Origin: an uncultured Eubacteriales bacterium
Lineage (GTDB): Bacteria; Bacillota; Clostridia; Christensenellales; Aristaeellaceae
Direction of reading: 5' to 3'
NCBI GenBank assembly: GCA_902774025.1
Contig: CACYGY010000005.1
Location: 1 to 64,000, forward strand
Length of the DNA stretch: 64,000 nucleotides
The notes under the pieces are model-generated. The model worked only from the letters and a program-made list of their open reading frames with translations. It was not told the origin of the DNA and made no database searches. A program made the translations under genes and the position numbers. Below are positions 1 through 7,911 of the stretch, in pieces (position 1 is the stretch's first letter; every line of letters starts with the position of its first letter).

Positions 1-932
1 TACGGAACGCCCAGGATTCCCTCGTTCCCGTTATCTTCGTCCAGCCAGACTTCATCCTCGTCATCCAGCTCGTCTTCCCAGTCATCATCGTCATACCGGG
101 TCTGATTCTGTCCGCCGTCCTGCTGCTCCCGGCCGTTCCCGGAACCGTCGCCGTCATCCTCCGGGTTGTCTGCGGAGTCGTCCCCGTCCTCATCCGGGTT
201 ATCCACGAAGTCATCCCCGTCCTCATCCGGGTTATCCACAAAGTCGTCCCCGTCATCCTCCGGATTGTCCACGAAGTCGTCCCCGTCATCCTCCGGGTTA
301 TCCACGAAGTCATCCCCGTCATCCTCCGGATTGTCCACGAAGTCGTCCCCGTCATCCTCCGGATTGTCCACGAAGCCGTCCCCGTCATCCTCCGGATTAT
401 CCACAAAGTCGTCCCCGTCATCCTCCGGATTGTCCACGAAGTCGTCTTCATCCTCCTTCGGATTGTCCACGAAGCCGTCTTCATCCTCCGGGTTGTCCAC
501 AAAACCGTCTTCGTCATCCTCCGGGTTGTCCACAAAACCGTCCCCGTTTTCCCCGCTCTTTCCGGTATCCTTCGGGTCGTCTGTGAAACCGTCATCCTCC
601 GGGTTGTCCACGAAGCCGTCATCACCCGCATCCGGATCGTCCGGGGATGTGTCCTTTTCCCCGCTCTTTACCTGCTCCAGCGCCTTGCGGATCACGTCCA
701 GCAGATGGCTCGCCCAGACCCGCTGAGGGGAATCGGCATTCTCTCCGGTGTTCGTGCTGTCCGGGGACGCAGTGACTTCCCCGTTCTCTTTGGCTTCCTC
801 CTGAATCTGCTTCATGCCCTCCAGCAGCAGTTCCGCGACCTTCGGGGTTTTCCCTGTTTCTCCCGCCGAATACGCCGCCACGCAGGTAAACAGCATCATC
901 AGGGCCAGTATGATTCCGGTCATTCTCTTCAT
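1..932 (-). CDS. Secreted acidic tandem-repeat protein, partial (C-terminus beyond left edge)
   Basis: The frame is open from an ATG at 930-932 down to position 1, giving at least 310 residues with no stop. A consensus AAGGAGG lies about 7 bases upstream of the ATG, which fixes the start. Residues 1-24 form a typical signal peptide (MKRMTGIILALMML core), without a lipobox Cys. A short helical region of about 80 residues follows, then a very acidic repeat region built on the unit FVDNPEDDGDD. The visible C-terminal part is still acidic but less regular, with Q, N, W and D-rich stretches. This is the last visible gene of the priA-rpe operon, 31 bases after the preceding stop. I do not recognise a family. 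Asp-rich repeats can bind calcium or form a disordered stalk; both are inferences. The function is unknown. Confidence 0.72.
   Translation of the reverse strand, partial: MKRMTGIILALMMLFTCVAAYSAGETGKTPKVAELLLEGMKQIQEEAKENGEVTASPDSTNTGENADSPQRVWASHLLDVIRKALEQVKSGEKDTSPDDPDAGDDGFVDNPEDDGFTDDPKDTGKSGENGDGFVDNPEDDEDGFVDNPEDEDGFVDNPKEDEDDFVDNPEDDGDDFVDNPEDDGDGFVDNPEDDGDDFVDNPEDDGDDFVDNPEDDGDDFVDNPEDDGDDFVDNPDEDGDDFVDNPDEDGDDSADNPEDDGDGSGNGREQQDGGQNQTRYDDDDWEDELDDEDEVWLDEDNGNEGILGVP
178..615 (-). repeat. 33-bp tandem repeat (12 copies) coding for 11-residue acidic units
   Basis: Twelve copies of a unit containing GTGGATAAYCC or GTGGACAAYCC (VDNP) are in frame with the secreted protein. Eight consecutive copies are nearly identical. 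The copies towards the N-terminus are degenerate and include one 51-base variant and units of 27-30 bases. The units are directly adjacent with no unique spacers, so this is a coding minisatellite and not a CRISPR array. Such arrays often vary in copy number between strains. Confidence 0.9.
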
Positions 933-963
933 ATCAGAACCTCCTTTCCGGATCATCGGCTGA

Positions 964-1857
964 TTATACACCTTTCTCGAAGGGTAAATCCATATCCAGC
1001 ACATCCACCAGGCGCTGAAGCACAGTTTCTTCTCCCTCCGGGAGACTGAGGATCATTTCTCCGTTGTGAATCCGCATCCCGACCGTCTCCCCGTCCTCCA
1101 GAAGGATCTCCCCGCCCCGGACCGTGCCCTCCAGCATGTCCCGGGAGGTCAGAAGAGCCGCATGATCCTCATACAGCACCAGGACCCGCGTCCCTTCCTC
1201 CTCCGGAGAACACCAGATCTCCCTTGCGGCGCAGACCTCCGGCTCAAAGGCATCCTCCACAGGCAGGAAAGTCACGCTTGTCTCCCCGTCGATATGCCAG
1301 ACAAAACACATATCCCCTGTGTTTTCCATCTCCAGGACCTGACCGTGGGCATTGCGCAGGATCAGTCCGTCTTCTCCCCACTCACCCCGGAGACTTTCCC
1401 CTGCGGGCAGATCCGTCAGCTGAACCGTCCCCTCCGGAAAAATCCGGAGCATCCACTGCTGCATGCCCGTCAGGGATATATCCACCGTCAGGGGGCCATA
1501 GGCCAGGCTGACAGGCTTCAGAAGCCGGACACGCTCGGCGCTCACAAAACGAAGAGACCATTCTCCGCTCACCAGGGTCATCTCCCCGTTCTGCTCAGAG
1601 CCTTCCAGCCCCCAGGGGCCCTTTACCTCCGGTCTGCCGTCCCGCTCCGTCCACTGAACCTTTGCCCGGTTCGTCCCGAGTCTCAGCGTGCCCTCTCCGT
1701 TTTCCTCCAGAGACAGGAAGCCGCCGGGGACAAGGGACTGCAGATCACAGCGCAGGCCTTCCCGGCTGATCTCCCTGGGATAGAACACGGATGCCGGGGC
1801 CGTTCCCAGACGGGCACAGAGGATCAGGACAAGCACCGGAATGAAGATTTTCCGCAC
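964..1857 (-). CDS. Secreted beta-rich protein of unknown function (297 aa)
   Basis: The N-terminus is a signal peptide (MRKIFIPVLVLILCARL) and the rest is predicted soluble. The mature part consists of alternating short strands. It contains a segment GEGTLRLGTNRAKVQWTERD that closely matches the neighbouring gene (GRGTLTLEGQKMSLEWTEQD), so the two are probably diverged paralogues. This pattern (G-x-L-x-L, then W-T-E-x-D-G) is common in uncharacterised lipocalin-like secreted proteins of Clostridia. It follows the paralogue by 17 bases in the same operon. There are no catalytic motifs and the function is unknown. Its position behind the PASTA kinase and rsgA suggests only shared expression. 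Confidence 0.75.
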   Translation of the reverse strand: MRKIFIPVLVLILCARLGTAPASVFYPREISREGLRCDLQSLVPGGFLSLEENGEGTLRLGTNRAKVQWTERDGRPEVKGPWGLEGSEQNGEMTLVSGEWSLRFVSAERVRLLKPVSLAYGPLTVDISLTGMQQWMLRIFPEGTVQLTDLPAGESLRGEWGEDGLILRNAHGQVLEMENTGDMCFVWHIDGETSVTFLPVEDAFEPEVCAAREIWCSPEEEGTRVLVLYEDHAALLTSRDMLEGTVRGGEILLEDGETVGMRIHNGEMILSLPEGEETVLQRLVDVLDMDLPFEKGV

Positions 1858-1874
1858 AGACCTCTCTCCTCTCC

Positions 1875-2501
1875 TCAGTCCCCGGTGCGAAGGAAGTGGA
1901 ACAGAAGCCCGCTCACTTCCCGGGTCAGACTGCCGTCCTCCCGGAGCACCAGCGTCTGCCGGCTTTCCTCATCATAGCCCCGGAAAACGAGATACCCGTC
2001 CGCCAGCTCACTGGACACCGTAATGCTTTCCTCCATGCCCGGCTCCATGAGCTCCGTTTTCTCATGATCAATCCGCAGACGGTAGACCATTTTCTTTTCC
2101 TGCATGTCGATCCGGATGCCGCTCACCAGGGCAAAGTCCGCCTCCCAGGTACCCGAAAAGGCATCCAGGCTCTCCGCCTTCACTGCCTCCGGCAGAAGGC
2201 TGTCATCCCTCAGAAGGGCCCAGATATGCCCCCGGGTATCACTGAGCATGAGAAACTGTCCTGATGCCGCCGCCTGATACACATCCCCCCCGGTCCGCAG
2301 CGTCAGCCTGCCGTCCTGCTCCGTCCACTCCAGGGACATTTTCTGTCCCTCAAGGGTCAGCGTTCCCCGGCCTTCCGCCTTCAGTTCCATCTCCGTTCCG
2401 TCTCCCGTAAGGGTCCGGTAAACACCGGTTTCCCCTTCTCCCAGAGCCGAAAGGGAGCACAGCAGAAGAAGCGCCAGAGCAAGAGCTGCTTTCTTTCTCA
2501 C
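1875..2501 (-). CDS. Secreted lipocalin-like protein of unknown function (208 aa)
   Basis: It starts with a signal peptide (MRKKAALALALLLLCSLSALG). The mature domain has two halves with the strand pattern GTLTLEGQKMSLEWTEQDGRLTL and, later, YLVFRGYDEESRQTLVLREDGSL. It shares the W-T-E-Q/R-D motif with the adjacent downstream gene. Its ATG overlaps the rpe stop by 4 bases (2498-2501), indicating translational coupling to rpe. In Bacillus this slot after rpe holds thiN, so the secreted pair is a lineage-specific insertion or replacement. Function unknown. Confidence 0.75.
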   Translation of the reverse strand: MRKKAALALALLLLCSLSALGEGETGVYRTLTGDGTEMELKAEGRGTLTLEGQKMSLEWTEQDGRLTLRTGGDVYQAAASGQFLMLSDTRGHIWALLRDDSLLPEAVKAESLDAFSGTWEADFALVSGIRIDMQEKKMVYRLRIDHEKTELMEPGMEESITVSSELADGYLVFRGYDEESRQTLVLREDGSLTREVSGLLFHFLRTGD

Positions 2502-3151
2502 GATCTCCCATCCTCTCCCATGGCGTGGATTTTCTGAATATCACCCTTCATGTCCAGACTGCGGTAGAACGCCGTGCCCATCACCGCCACATCCAGACCC
2601 GCTTCCAGGAGTGCCGGCAGATTCTCCAGCGTCAGTCCGCCGTCCGCTTCAATGCTGCCCGTATACCCCATGCGCCGCAGTTCCCGGATCTTGTCCACCA
2701 TGTCCCAGCGGAAGGGCTGACCGCCGAACCCCGGCTCCACGGTCATCACCAGGATCCTGTCCGCGAGATCAAAGAAGGGACGGGCGCGCTCCGCCGGCGT
2801 TCCCGGGCGCAGGCTCAGTCCCGGATTCAGCCCCATGGAACGGAGGGTCTCAAGACAGGACCGCACATCCCCCGGTATCTCCTCATGCACGGTAATCCCC
2901 CAGGCATACTGCCCGAAGACATGGAGATACTTTTCGGGATTGTCCAGCATGAGATGCACATCCAGCTTCAGCTCCGGAAAATTCGTGTGAAGGCTGTGCA
3001 CCAGGTCCGTTCCGAAGGACATATTGGGCACGAAATGCCCGTCCATAATGTCCACATGCACATAATCGCATCCGGCTTCCATCGCCCTGCGTACGTCTCT
3101 GCCCAGATGCATCTGGTCTGCCGCCAGAATGGACGGCGCTATTCTGATCAT
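2498..3151 (-). CDS. rpe: Ribulose-phosphate 3-epimerase
   Basis: Interconverts D-ribulose 5-phosphate and D-xylulose 5-phosphate in the pentose phosphate pathway, in the cytoplasm. The 217 residues match the family length (about 215-225). Signatures seen are APSILAAD at residues 5-12, HVDIMDGHFVPN around 32-43 (metal-binding His and Asp), DVHLM at 65-69, VEPGFGGQPF and EADGGL near the C-terminal phosphate-binding end. It lies 18 bases downstream of rsgA in the conserved rsgA-rpe order and overlaps the next start by 4 bases. Confidence 0.97.
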   Translation of the reverse strand: MIRIAPSILAADQMHLGRDVRRAMEAGCDYVHVDIMDGHFVPNMSFGTDLVHSLHTNFPELKLDVHLMLDNPEKYLHVFGQYAWGITVHEEIPGDVRSCLETLRSMGLNPGLSLRPGTPAERARPFFDLADRILVMTVEPGFGGQPFRWDMVDKIRELRRMGYTGSIEADGGLTLENLPALLEAGLDVAVMGTAFYRSLDMKGDIQKIHAMGEDGRS

Positions 3152-3169
3152 ACGCTTCCTCCGTGCGCG

Positions 3170-4066
3170 TCAGTCATACCGTTCCTTCCAGGTTTCCCGC
3201 ACCTGCCCCAGCAGGATGCGGTATCTCTCCACCCGCTCCGGGGAAATCCTGTGCGCCCTGACAGCCTCCATGACAGCACAGCCGGGTTCCCGGTCGTGCA
3301 GGCAGGGGCTGAAGCGGCACTGTCCTTCCAGGGCGACAAACTCGGGATAATCCTCCTTCAGGGTCACCGGGTCCATGATCTCCGTCATCTCCAGCAGGGA
3401 AAAACCCGCCGTGTCCAGCACCCGGATTCCCCCCGCCGTAAAAAGCTCCACATGCCGCGTGGTGTTCCGTCCCCGGGCGATCCTGGGACTGATCTCCCCG
3501 GTTTCCTGCCGGGTTTCCAGAATGGCGTTGAGCAGACTGGACTTGCCCACGCCGCTCTGCCCCGCCAGACAGCTCACCTGTCCGGTCATGGCCCGGCGCA
3601 CCGCTTCCAGTCCTTCCCCTGTGACGGCGCTGCAGGAGAGGACCTCACAGTCCGCTCCCCTGTAGATTTCCCGGATCCTTCCGGAAAGGTCCGGGTCCAG
3701 ATCCTGCTTGTTCACCAGGATCTTCCGCTCAATCCCCTGCCGTCTGGCCTGGGCCAGCATTCTGTCCACCAGGAGGAGGTCTGCCTCCGGCGCGGGGGCG
3801 ATCACCATGAGCAGCAGGGAGATATTGCTCACCGGGGGCCTGACCATCTCATTGTCCCTCGGGAGGATTTCCTCCAGCCATCCGTGTTCCTCTCCGCTGC
3901 CGGGGGTAAACCGCACCCTGTCCCCCACCATGGGCGTCAGGCGCAGTTTTCGGAACTTCTTCTTGGCCCTGACCGTATGGCGCGTGCCGTCCTTCTCCTC
4001 CACGGTATAGAAGCTGCCGATCCCCCGGGTGAGGATCCCCTCGCGCATGGGCGGAAACGCTGTCAT
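3170..4066 (-). CDS. rsgA: Ribosome small-subunit-dependent GTPase A
   Basis: A circularly permuted GTPase that acts in late 30S subunit maturation. An N-terminal OB-fold (about 1-80) precedes the permuted G domain: G4 NKQD at 119-122, G1 GQSGVGKSS at 169-177 and G3 DTAG at 218-221. The C-terminal zinc module has C250, C255, H257 and C263. The length of 298 aa is normal. The ATG overlaps the prkC stop by 4 bases. A start at Met7 (MREGILTRG) is also possible and would match homologues closely. Confidence 0.97.
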   Translation of the reverse strand: MTAFPPMREGILTRGIGSFYTVEEKDGTRHTVRAKKKFRKLRLTPMVGDRVRFTPGSGEEHGWLEEILPRDNEMVRPPVSNISLLLMVIAPAPEADLLLVDRMLAQARRQGIERKILVNKQDLDPDLSGRIREIYRGADCEVLSCSAVTGEGLEAVRRAMTGQVSCLAGQSGVGKSSLLNAILETRQETGEISPRIARGRNTTRHVELFTAGGIRVLDTAGFSLLEMTEIMDPVTLKEDYPEFVALEGQCRFSPCLHDREPGCAVMEAVRAHRISPERVERYRILLGQVRETWKERYD

Positions 4067-5976
4067 GGCAGTACGACCTCCTGCTGATAGGCAAAGCGGT
4101 CATTGCAGTACACCCGGTAGACGAAATTCCCGCCCTCCGGTGCCACCAGACTGACCGTGGGATGCCGGCTGGCGTCCGATGGATACTCTTCCTGGAACAC
4201 GGCAATCTCTCCTCCCTGGGTCATCAGGGTCACCCTGACGCTGATGAGCCCCTGGCTTTCCGGAATATCCAGCGTCACATCCACGGAATGGGTCATGCTC
4301 GTCACCTGATAGACCGCCAGGCTGACCTGGGTTCCCCGGATCACCTGCATGCCCGGCTGTACCGACTGGGTGCGCACCAGGTCATGAAGGGCGGGGTCAT
4401 CGGTGAGCACGATTTCCACGGAGCTGTTCAGCACAAGTCCGGCGCTTTCAATAAGGCTCCGGGCCTCCCGGAAGGTTTTCCCCACGATTTCCGGCACCAC
4501 ACACAGCCCGCCGCTGACCGTCACCTGCACCAGATCCCCGCTTCCGCAGGTAGTGCCCGCCGCCGGGGCCTGGCTGACAATGAAGCCTTCCTCCACATCC
4601 TTGGAAACCACCTGCTCGGTCACCGTCATGGTGAGGCCGGCCGCCTGGAGAATGGCAATGGCGTCACTCACCGTCCTGCCCTCCACGCCGGGAACCGTCT
4701 GACTGGCGGGGCCCTTGGACACGCCCAGGATCACCGTATCCCCCTTCACCAGTTTATACGGGTATTCCGGAGACTGCAGCGCCACGACACCCACTGCGTA
4801 GGATGGATGGTTCACCTCCCGGATCTGCACCTTCAGGCCCAGCCGCTCCGCCTGGCGCCTGGCGCTTTCCGCGTCCATGGTAATAAAGTCCGGCACGTCC
4901 ACCATGCGCATGAGCTCATCATACATTCTCAGGCCCAGATGCGTCAGGAGGCCCAGCACCAGCGCCGTACCCACCACCGTGAGGATGATGCGCATCCGCC
5001 CCGGCCGTCTGCGCCTGCTCTCCGTGACATGTCCATCCGTGGAGGACTGGACCGGTGTGCCTTCGGTTTTCCTCACCGGCTGCACCTCCGGCCGCATGGG
5101 CACGGAGGGGGTCCGGCCGTCCAGGGCCAGGCGGAGGTCCGCAGCCATGTCCCGGGCGTTCTGATACCTGTATTTGGGATTCTTGCTCATGGCCTTCATG
5201 CACACCGCCGCAATGGCGGGGGGCACGTCCGGCACAATGCTCTCAATGGGCGCGGGCCGGTTGTGGATGTGCTGCATGGCCACGGCCACATGGTTCTCAC
5301 CCTTGAAGGGAATATCCCCGGTGAGCATTTCGTAGAGGACCACGCCCACGGAATAGATGTCGCTGCGGGCGTCCACGGTCTGGCCGCTGGCCTGCTCCGG
5401 ACTGAAATAGTGCACGGAGCCCATGACGATATCCCCTTTGGTGATGGTCACGGAATCAGCGATCCTCGCGATGCCGAAGTCGGCCACCTTGATCAGGCCC
5501 GATGAGTTCACCAGAATGTTCTGGGGCTTGATGTCCCGGTGGATAATGCCGTTGTCGTGGGCGTGCTGCAGGGCCGAGAGAATCCGGATGGTGATCTGCG
5601 CCGCCGTTACCGGCAGAATCCGTCCCCTTTCCTGGATCACGGCCTTCAGGGTCTTGCCCTCCACATATTCCATGACCAGGTAACGGTTCTCATGGTCAAT
5701 GCCCACGTCCAGAAGATTGACGATATTGTGATGGGTCATCTTGGAGGCGGCCTCCGCCTCCCGCTGGAAGCGGTTCACGTAATCCTTGTCCTGGGCCAGG
5801 TCCGGCCGCAGGATCTTCACCGCCACATTGTGCCCCGTGCGCATGTCATAGGCCCTGTACACAAAGGCCATGCCGCCCTGGCCCACCTGTTCCAGAAGCT
5901 GATACCGCTCCGCCAGAATCTGTCCCTGGGCATGGTAGGGGCCCTGGCCTGAATCCCGCATGGATGGCGTGCTCAT
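4063..5976 (-). CDS. prkC: PASTA-domain Ser/Thr protein kinase
   Basis: A membrane kinase that senses muropeptide or lipid II and phosphorylates cell wall, translation and division proteins. The kinase domain spans about residues 20-285: glycine loop VGQGGMAFVY 31-40, catalytic Lys54, HRDIKPQN 146-153, DFG 166-168 and the SPE motif near 192-194. A basic linker (RRRR at 321-324) leads to one transmembrane helix (about 329-349). Three extracellular PASTA repeats follow (about 359-422, 424-489, 490-556), then a beta-rich C-terminal domain of about 80 residues seen in some Firmicute homologues. It overlaps prpC by 4 bases, so kinase and phosphatase are coupled. Confidence 0.96.
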   Translation of the reverse strand: MSTPSMRDSGQGPYHAQGQILAERYQLLEQVGQGGMAFVYRAYDMRTGHNVAVKILRPDLAQDKDYVNRFQREAEAASKMTHHNIVNLLDVGIDHENRYLVMEYVEGKTLKAVIQERGRILPVTAAQITIRILSALQHAHDNGIIHRDIKPQNILVNSSGLIKVADFGIARIADSVTITKGDIVMGSVHYFSPEQASGQTVDARSDIYSVGVVLYEMLTGDIPFKGENHVAVAMQHIHNRPAPIESIVPDVPPAIAAVCMKAMSKNPKYRYQNARDMAADLRLALDGRTPSVPMRPEVQPVRKTEGTPVQSSTDGHVTESRRRRPGRMRIILTVVGTALVLGLLTHLGLRMYDELMRMVDVPDFITMDAESARRQAERLGLKVQIREVNHPSYAVGVVALQSPEYPYKLVKGDTVILGVSKGPASQTVPGVEGRTVSDAIAILQAAGLTMTVTEQVVSKDVEEGFIVSQAPAAGTTCGSGDLVQVTVSGGLCVVPEIVGKTFREARSLIESAGLVLNSSVEIVLTDDPALHDLVRTQSVQPGMQVIRGTQVSLAVYQVTSMTHSVDVTLDIPESQGLISVRVTLMTQGGEIAVFQEEYPSDASRHPTVSLVAPEGGNFVYRVYCNDRFAYQQEVVLP

Positions 5977-6707
5977 TGTACGGCCTCCCTGTCAGAAAGC
6001 AGGACCAGGGATATATTGTCGGTGCCGCCTGCCTGCATGGCCGCCTGCATCAGGTGATCCGCTGCCTGGTCCAGATCCGTCTCCTGCATCATCCGCTTCA
6101 GGTCATCCTCGCTGACCAGACCGTGAAGGCCGTCCGAGCAGATGAGCCAGCGGTCTCCTTCCCTCCGCTCCCGCTCAAGATAGTCCACGTCCACCAGGAC
6201 CTCAGTGCCCACGGCCCTTGTGATAATGTTCCGCATGGGATGGTTCCGGACCTCGTCCCTGCCCAGAATGCCCGCTCTGACCATTTCCATGACCATGGAA
6301 TGGTCCTCCGAAACCTGGGAAAGCTCCCCATCCCGGAGAAGATAACAGCGGCTGTCCCCCACATGGGCCAGGTGCATCCTGTCCTCCCCGGCCCACAGGA
6401 GGGTCAGGGTGGTCCCCATGCCCCGGAGGTTCTCATCCTCCTGGGAGCGGATGAAAAGACGGCGGTTCACGATCTTCACCGCCTGGATCATGGTCTCCTT
6501 CTCCGGATCCCGCCCGGACAGCAGTTCAATGATCCCGTCCCGGCAGGAAGAGGAGGCTACCTCGCCCCCCAGGTGCCCGCCCATGCCGTCCGCCACACCA
6601 AAGAGCGGTGACGCGCTGATCACGGCGTCCTGATTGGATGCCCGTACCCGTCCTCTGTCCGTGCGGGCCGCAACCCTGATCTGGTCCGGATTCTGCTGTC
6701 TGTGCAT
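5973..6707 (-). CDS. prpC: PP2C-family Ser/Thr protein phosphatase (PrpC/Stp)
   Basis: A manganese-dependent phosphatase that reverses PrkC phosphorylation. The 244 residues carry TDRGRVRASNQD (16-27), FGVADGMGGHLGGEVA (37-52, with the metal ligand Asp40), the HVGDSRCYLL block, CSDGL and GGTDNISLVLL. I chose the ATG at 6705-6707 because a GGAAAGGAG ribosome site precedes it by 6 bases and the protein then starts where PP2C homologues do. The frame stays open upstream to 6857, but that part has no family similarity and no such site. Confidence 0.95.
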   Translation of the reverse strand: MHRQQNPDQIRVAARTDRGRVRASNQDAVISASPLFGVADGMGGHLGGEVASSSCRDGIIELLSGRDPEKETMIQAVKIVNRRLFIRSQEDENLRGMGTTLTLLWAGEDRMHLAHVGDSRCYLLRDGELSQVSEDHSMVMEMVRAGILGRDEVRNHPMRNIITRAVGTEVLVDVDYLERERREGDRWLICSDGLHGLVSEDDLKRMMQETDLDQAADHLMQAAMQAGGTDNISLVLLSDREAVQ

Positions 6708-6792
6708 GGTCTGCTCCTTTCCTCTTCCGGATCGCCCATCGATCCGGGGGATCTCTTCCGTGGCCGTCCTGTGTATCTCATGGTCAGGGATC

Positions 6793-7911
6793 TCAGAGCG
6801 GAAGGCGTCCATCCTCTCCGCCGCCGCCCCCTTCAGGCGAAAAAAGTGTTTCATCATCCGTATCCGCTGCTTCTCTTTTCTCTGTGGAATTCAGGGTATG
6901 CCGCCGCAGCTGTCCGCATGCCCCCGCAATGTCGTCCCCCATTTCCCTGCGTCTTGTGGCGGAAATACGGGCCAGCTCAAGCTCCTTCAGGAAGGCCCGG
7001 ACCTGGCTTTCCGTCACCCCCCGCAGCTGCCGCTCCGGCACACTGTTCAGGGGAATCAGGTTCACATGGCACTGCATGCCCCTGAGCCTGCCGGCCAGCT
7101 CCCTGGCACAGGCGGGGGAGGCGTTCACCCCGTCCACCAGAGCATACTCCAGAATCACCCGGCGGCCGGTCCTCTCGATATAGTAACGTGCTGCGTCCAG
7201 GACAGCCTCCATGGGATAGACACGGGCCACCGGCATGAGCATCCGCCGGATCCTGTCATTGGGAGCGTGAAGGCTGAGGCTCAGGGTCACCGGCAGGTTT
7301 TCGTCTGCCAGAGCGCGCATTTTCTCCACAAGCCCGCAGGTGGACAGGGAAACATTCCGCAGCCCGATCCCGATCCCCCCCTCTTCCCGGAGGAGATTCA
7401 GGAAACGGATCACCGCGTCATAATTGTCCAGCGGCTCTCCGCTGCCCATGAGCACCACATTGTGAACCCTGCCCTTTTCCCCCAGGAAGCGGTTGGCACA
7501 CAGAATCTGTCCCAGCATTTCCCCTGCGCTGAGGGAACGGACACACCCTTCCAGGGTGCTGGCGCAGAAGGCGCAGCCCATGCGGCATCCCACCTGGGTG
7601 GAAACGCACAGGGTATAGCCGTGGTGGTAGTGCATGAGCACTCCCTCCACACAGTTGCCGTCCCTGAGGGAAAAAAGGAATTTCACCGTGTCGTCCACGC
7701 GGCTCTGAAAGGAGCGCATCACGGAGACAGGCTGGGCCACCGCCGCTTCCCGGAGCCTGTCCTGCATGCTCCGGGGCAGGTTGGTCATCTCCGCAAAATC
7801 CGCGCCCCGGTGGATCCATGTAAAAATCTGATCACCCCGGAAGGCGGGCATGCCCAGGTTCCGGACATAATCCCGCACTTCCCCGCGCTTCATGGAAGCC
7901 AGGTCCGTCAT
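6793..7911 (-). CDS. rlmN: Dual-specificity 23S rRNA/tRNA adenine-C2 methyltransferase
   Basis: A radical SAM enzyme that methylates A2503 of 23S rRNA and A37 of some tRNAs. The iron-sulfur motif CxxxCxxC is at residues 109-116 (GCRMGCAFCAS). Other family blocks are LMGSGEPLDNYD, VSLSTCGLV, LSLSLHAPNDRIR and the C-terminal GDDIAGACGQL with the methyl-carrying Cys. The body matches the usual 340-350 residues. A glycine- and acid-rich tail of about 25 residues (SPEGGGGGEDGRLPL at the end) is extra. The start overlaps the rsmB stop by 4 bases. Confidence 0.96.
   Translation of the reverse strand: MTDLASMKRGEVRDYVRNLGMPAFRGDQIFTWIHRGADFAEMTNLPRSMQDRLREAAVAQPVSVMRSFQSRVDDTVKFLFSLRDGNCVEGVLMHYHHGYTLCVSTQVGCRMGCAFCASTLEGCVRSLSAGEMLGQILCANRFLGEKGRVHNVVLMGSGEPLDNYDAVIRFLNLLREEGGIGIGLRNVSLSTCGLVEKMRALADENLPVTLSLSLHAPNDRIRRMLMPVARVYPMEAVLDAARYYIERTGRRVILEYALVDGVNASPACARELAGRLRGMQCHVNLIPLNSVPERQLRGVTESQVRAFLKELELARISATRRREMGDDIAGACGQLRRHTLNSTEKREAADTDDETLFSPEGGGGGEDGRLPL

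Noticed and set aside
178..615. Possible CRISPR array at the left edge
   Set aside because: Units of about 33 bp are adjacent without unique spacers and are in frame with a secreted protein; no cas gene nearby.
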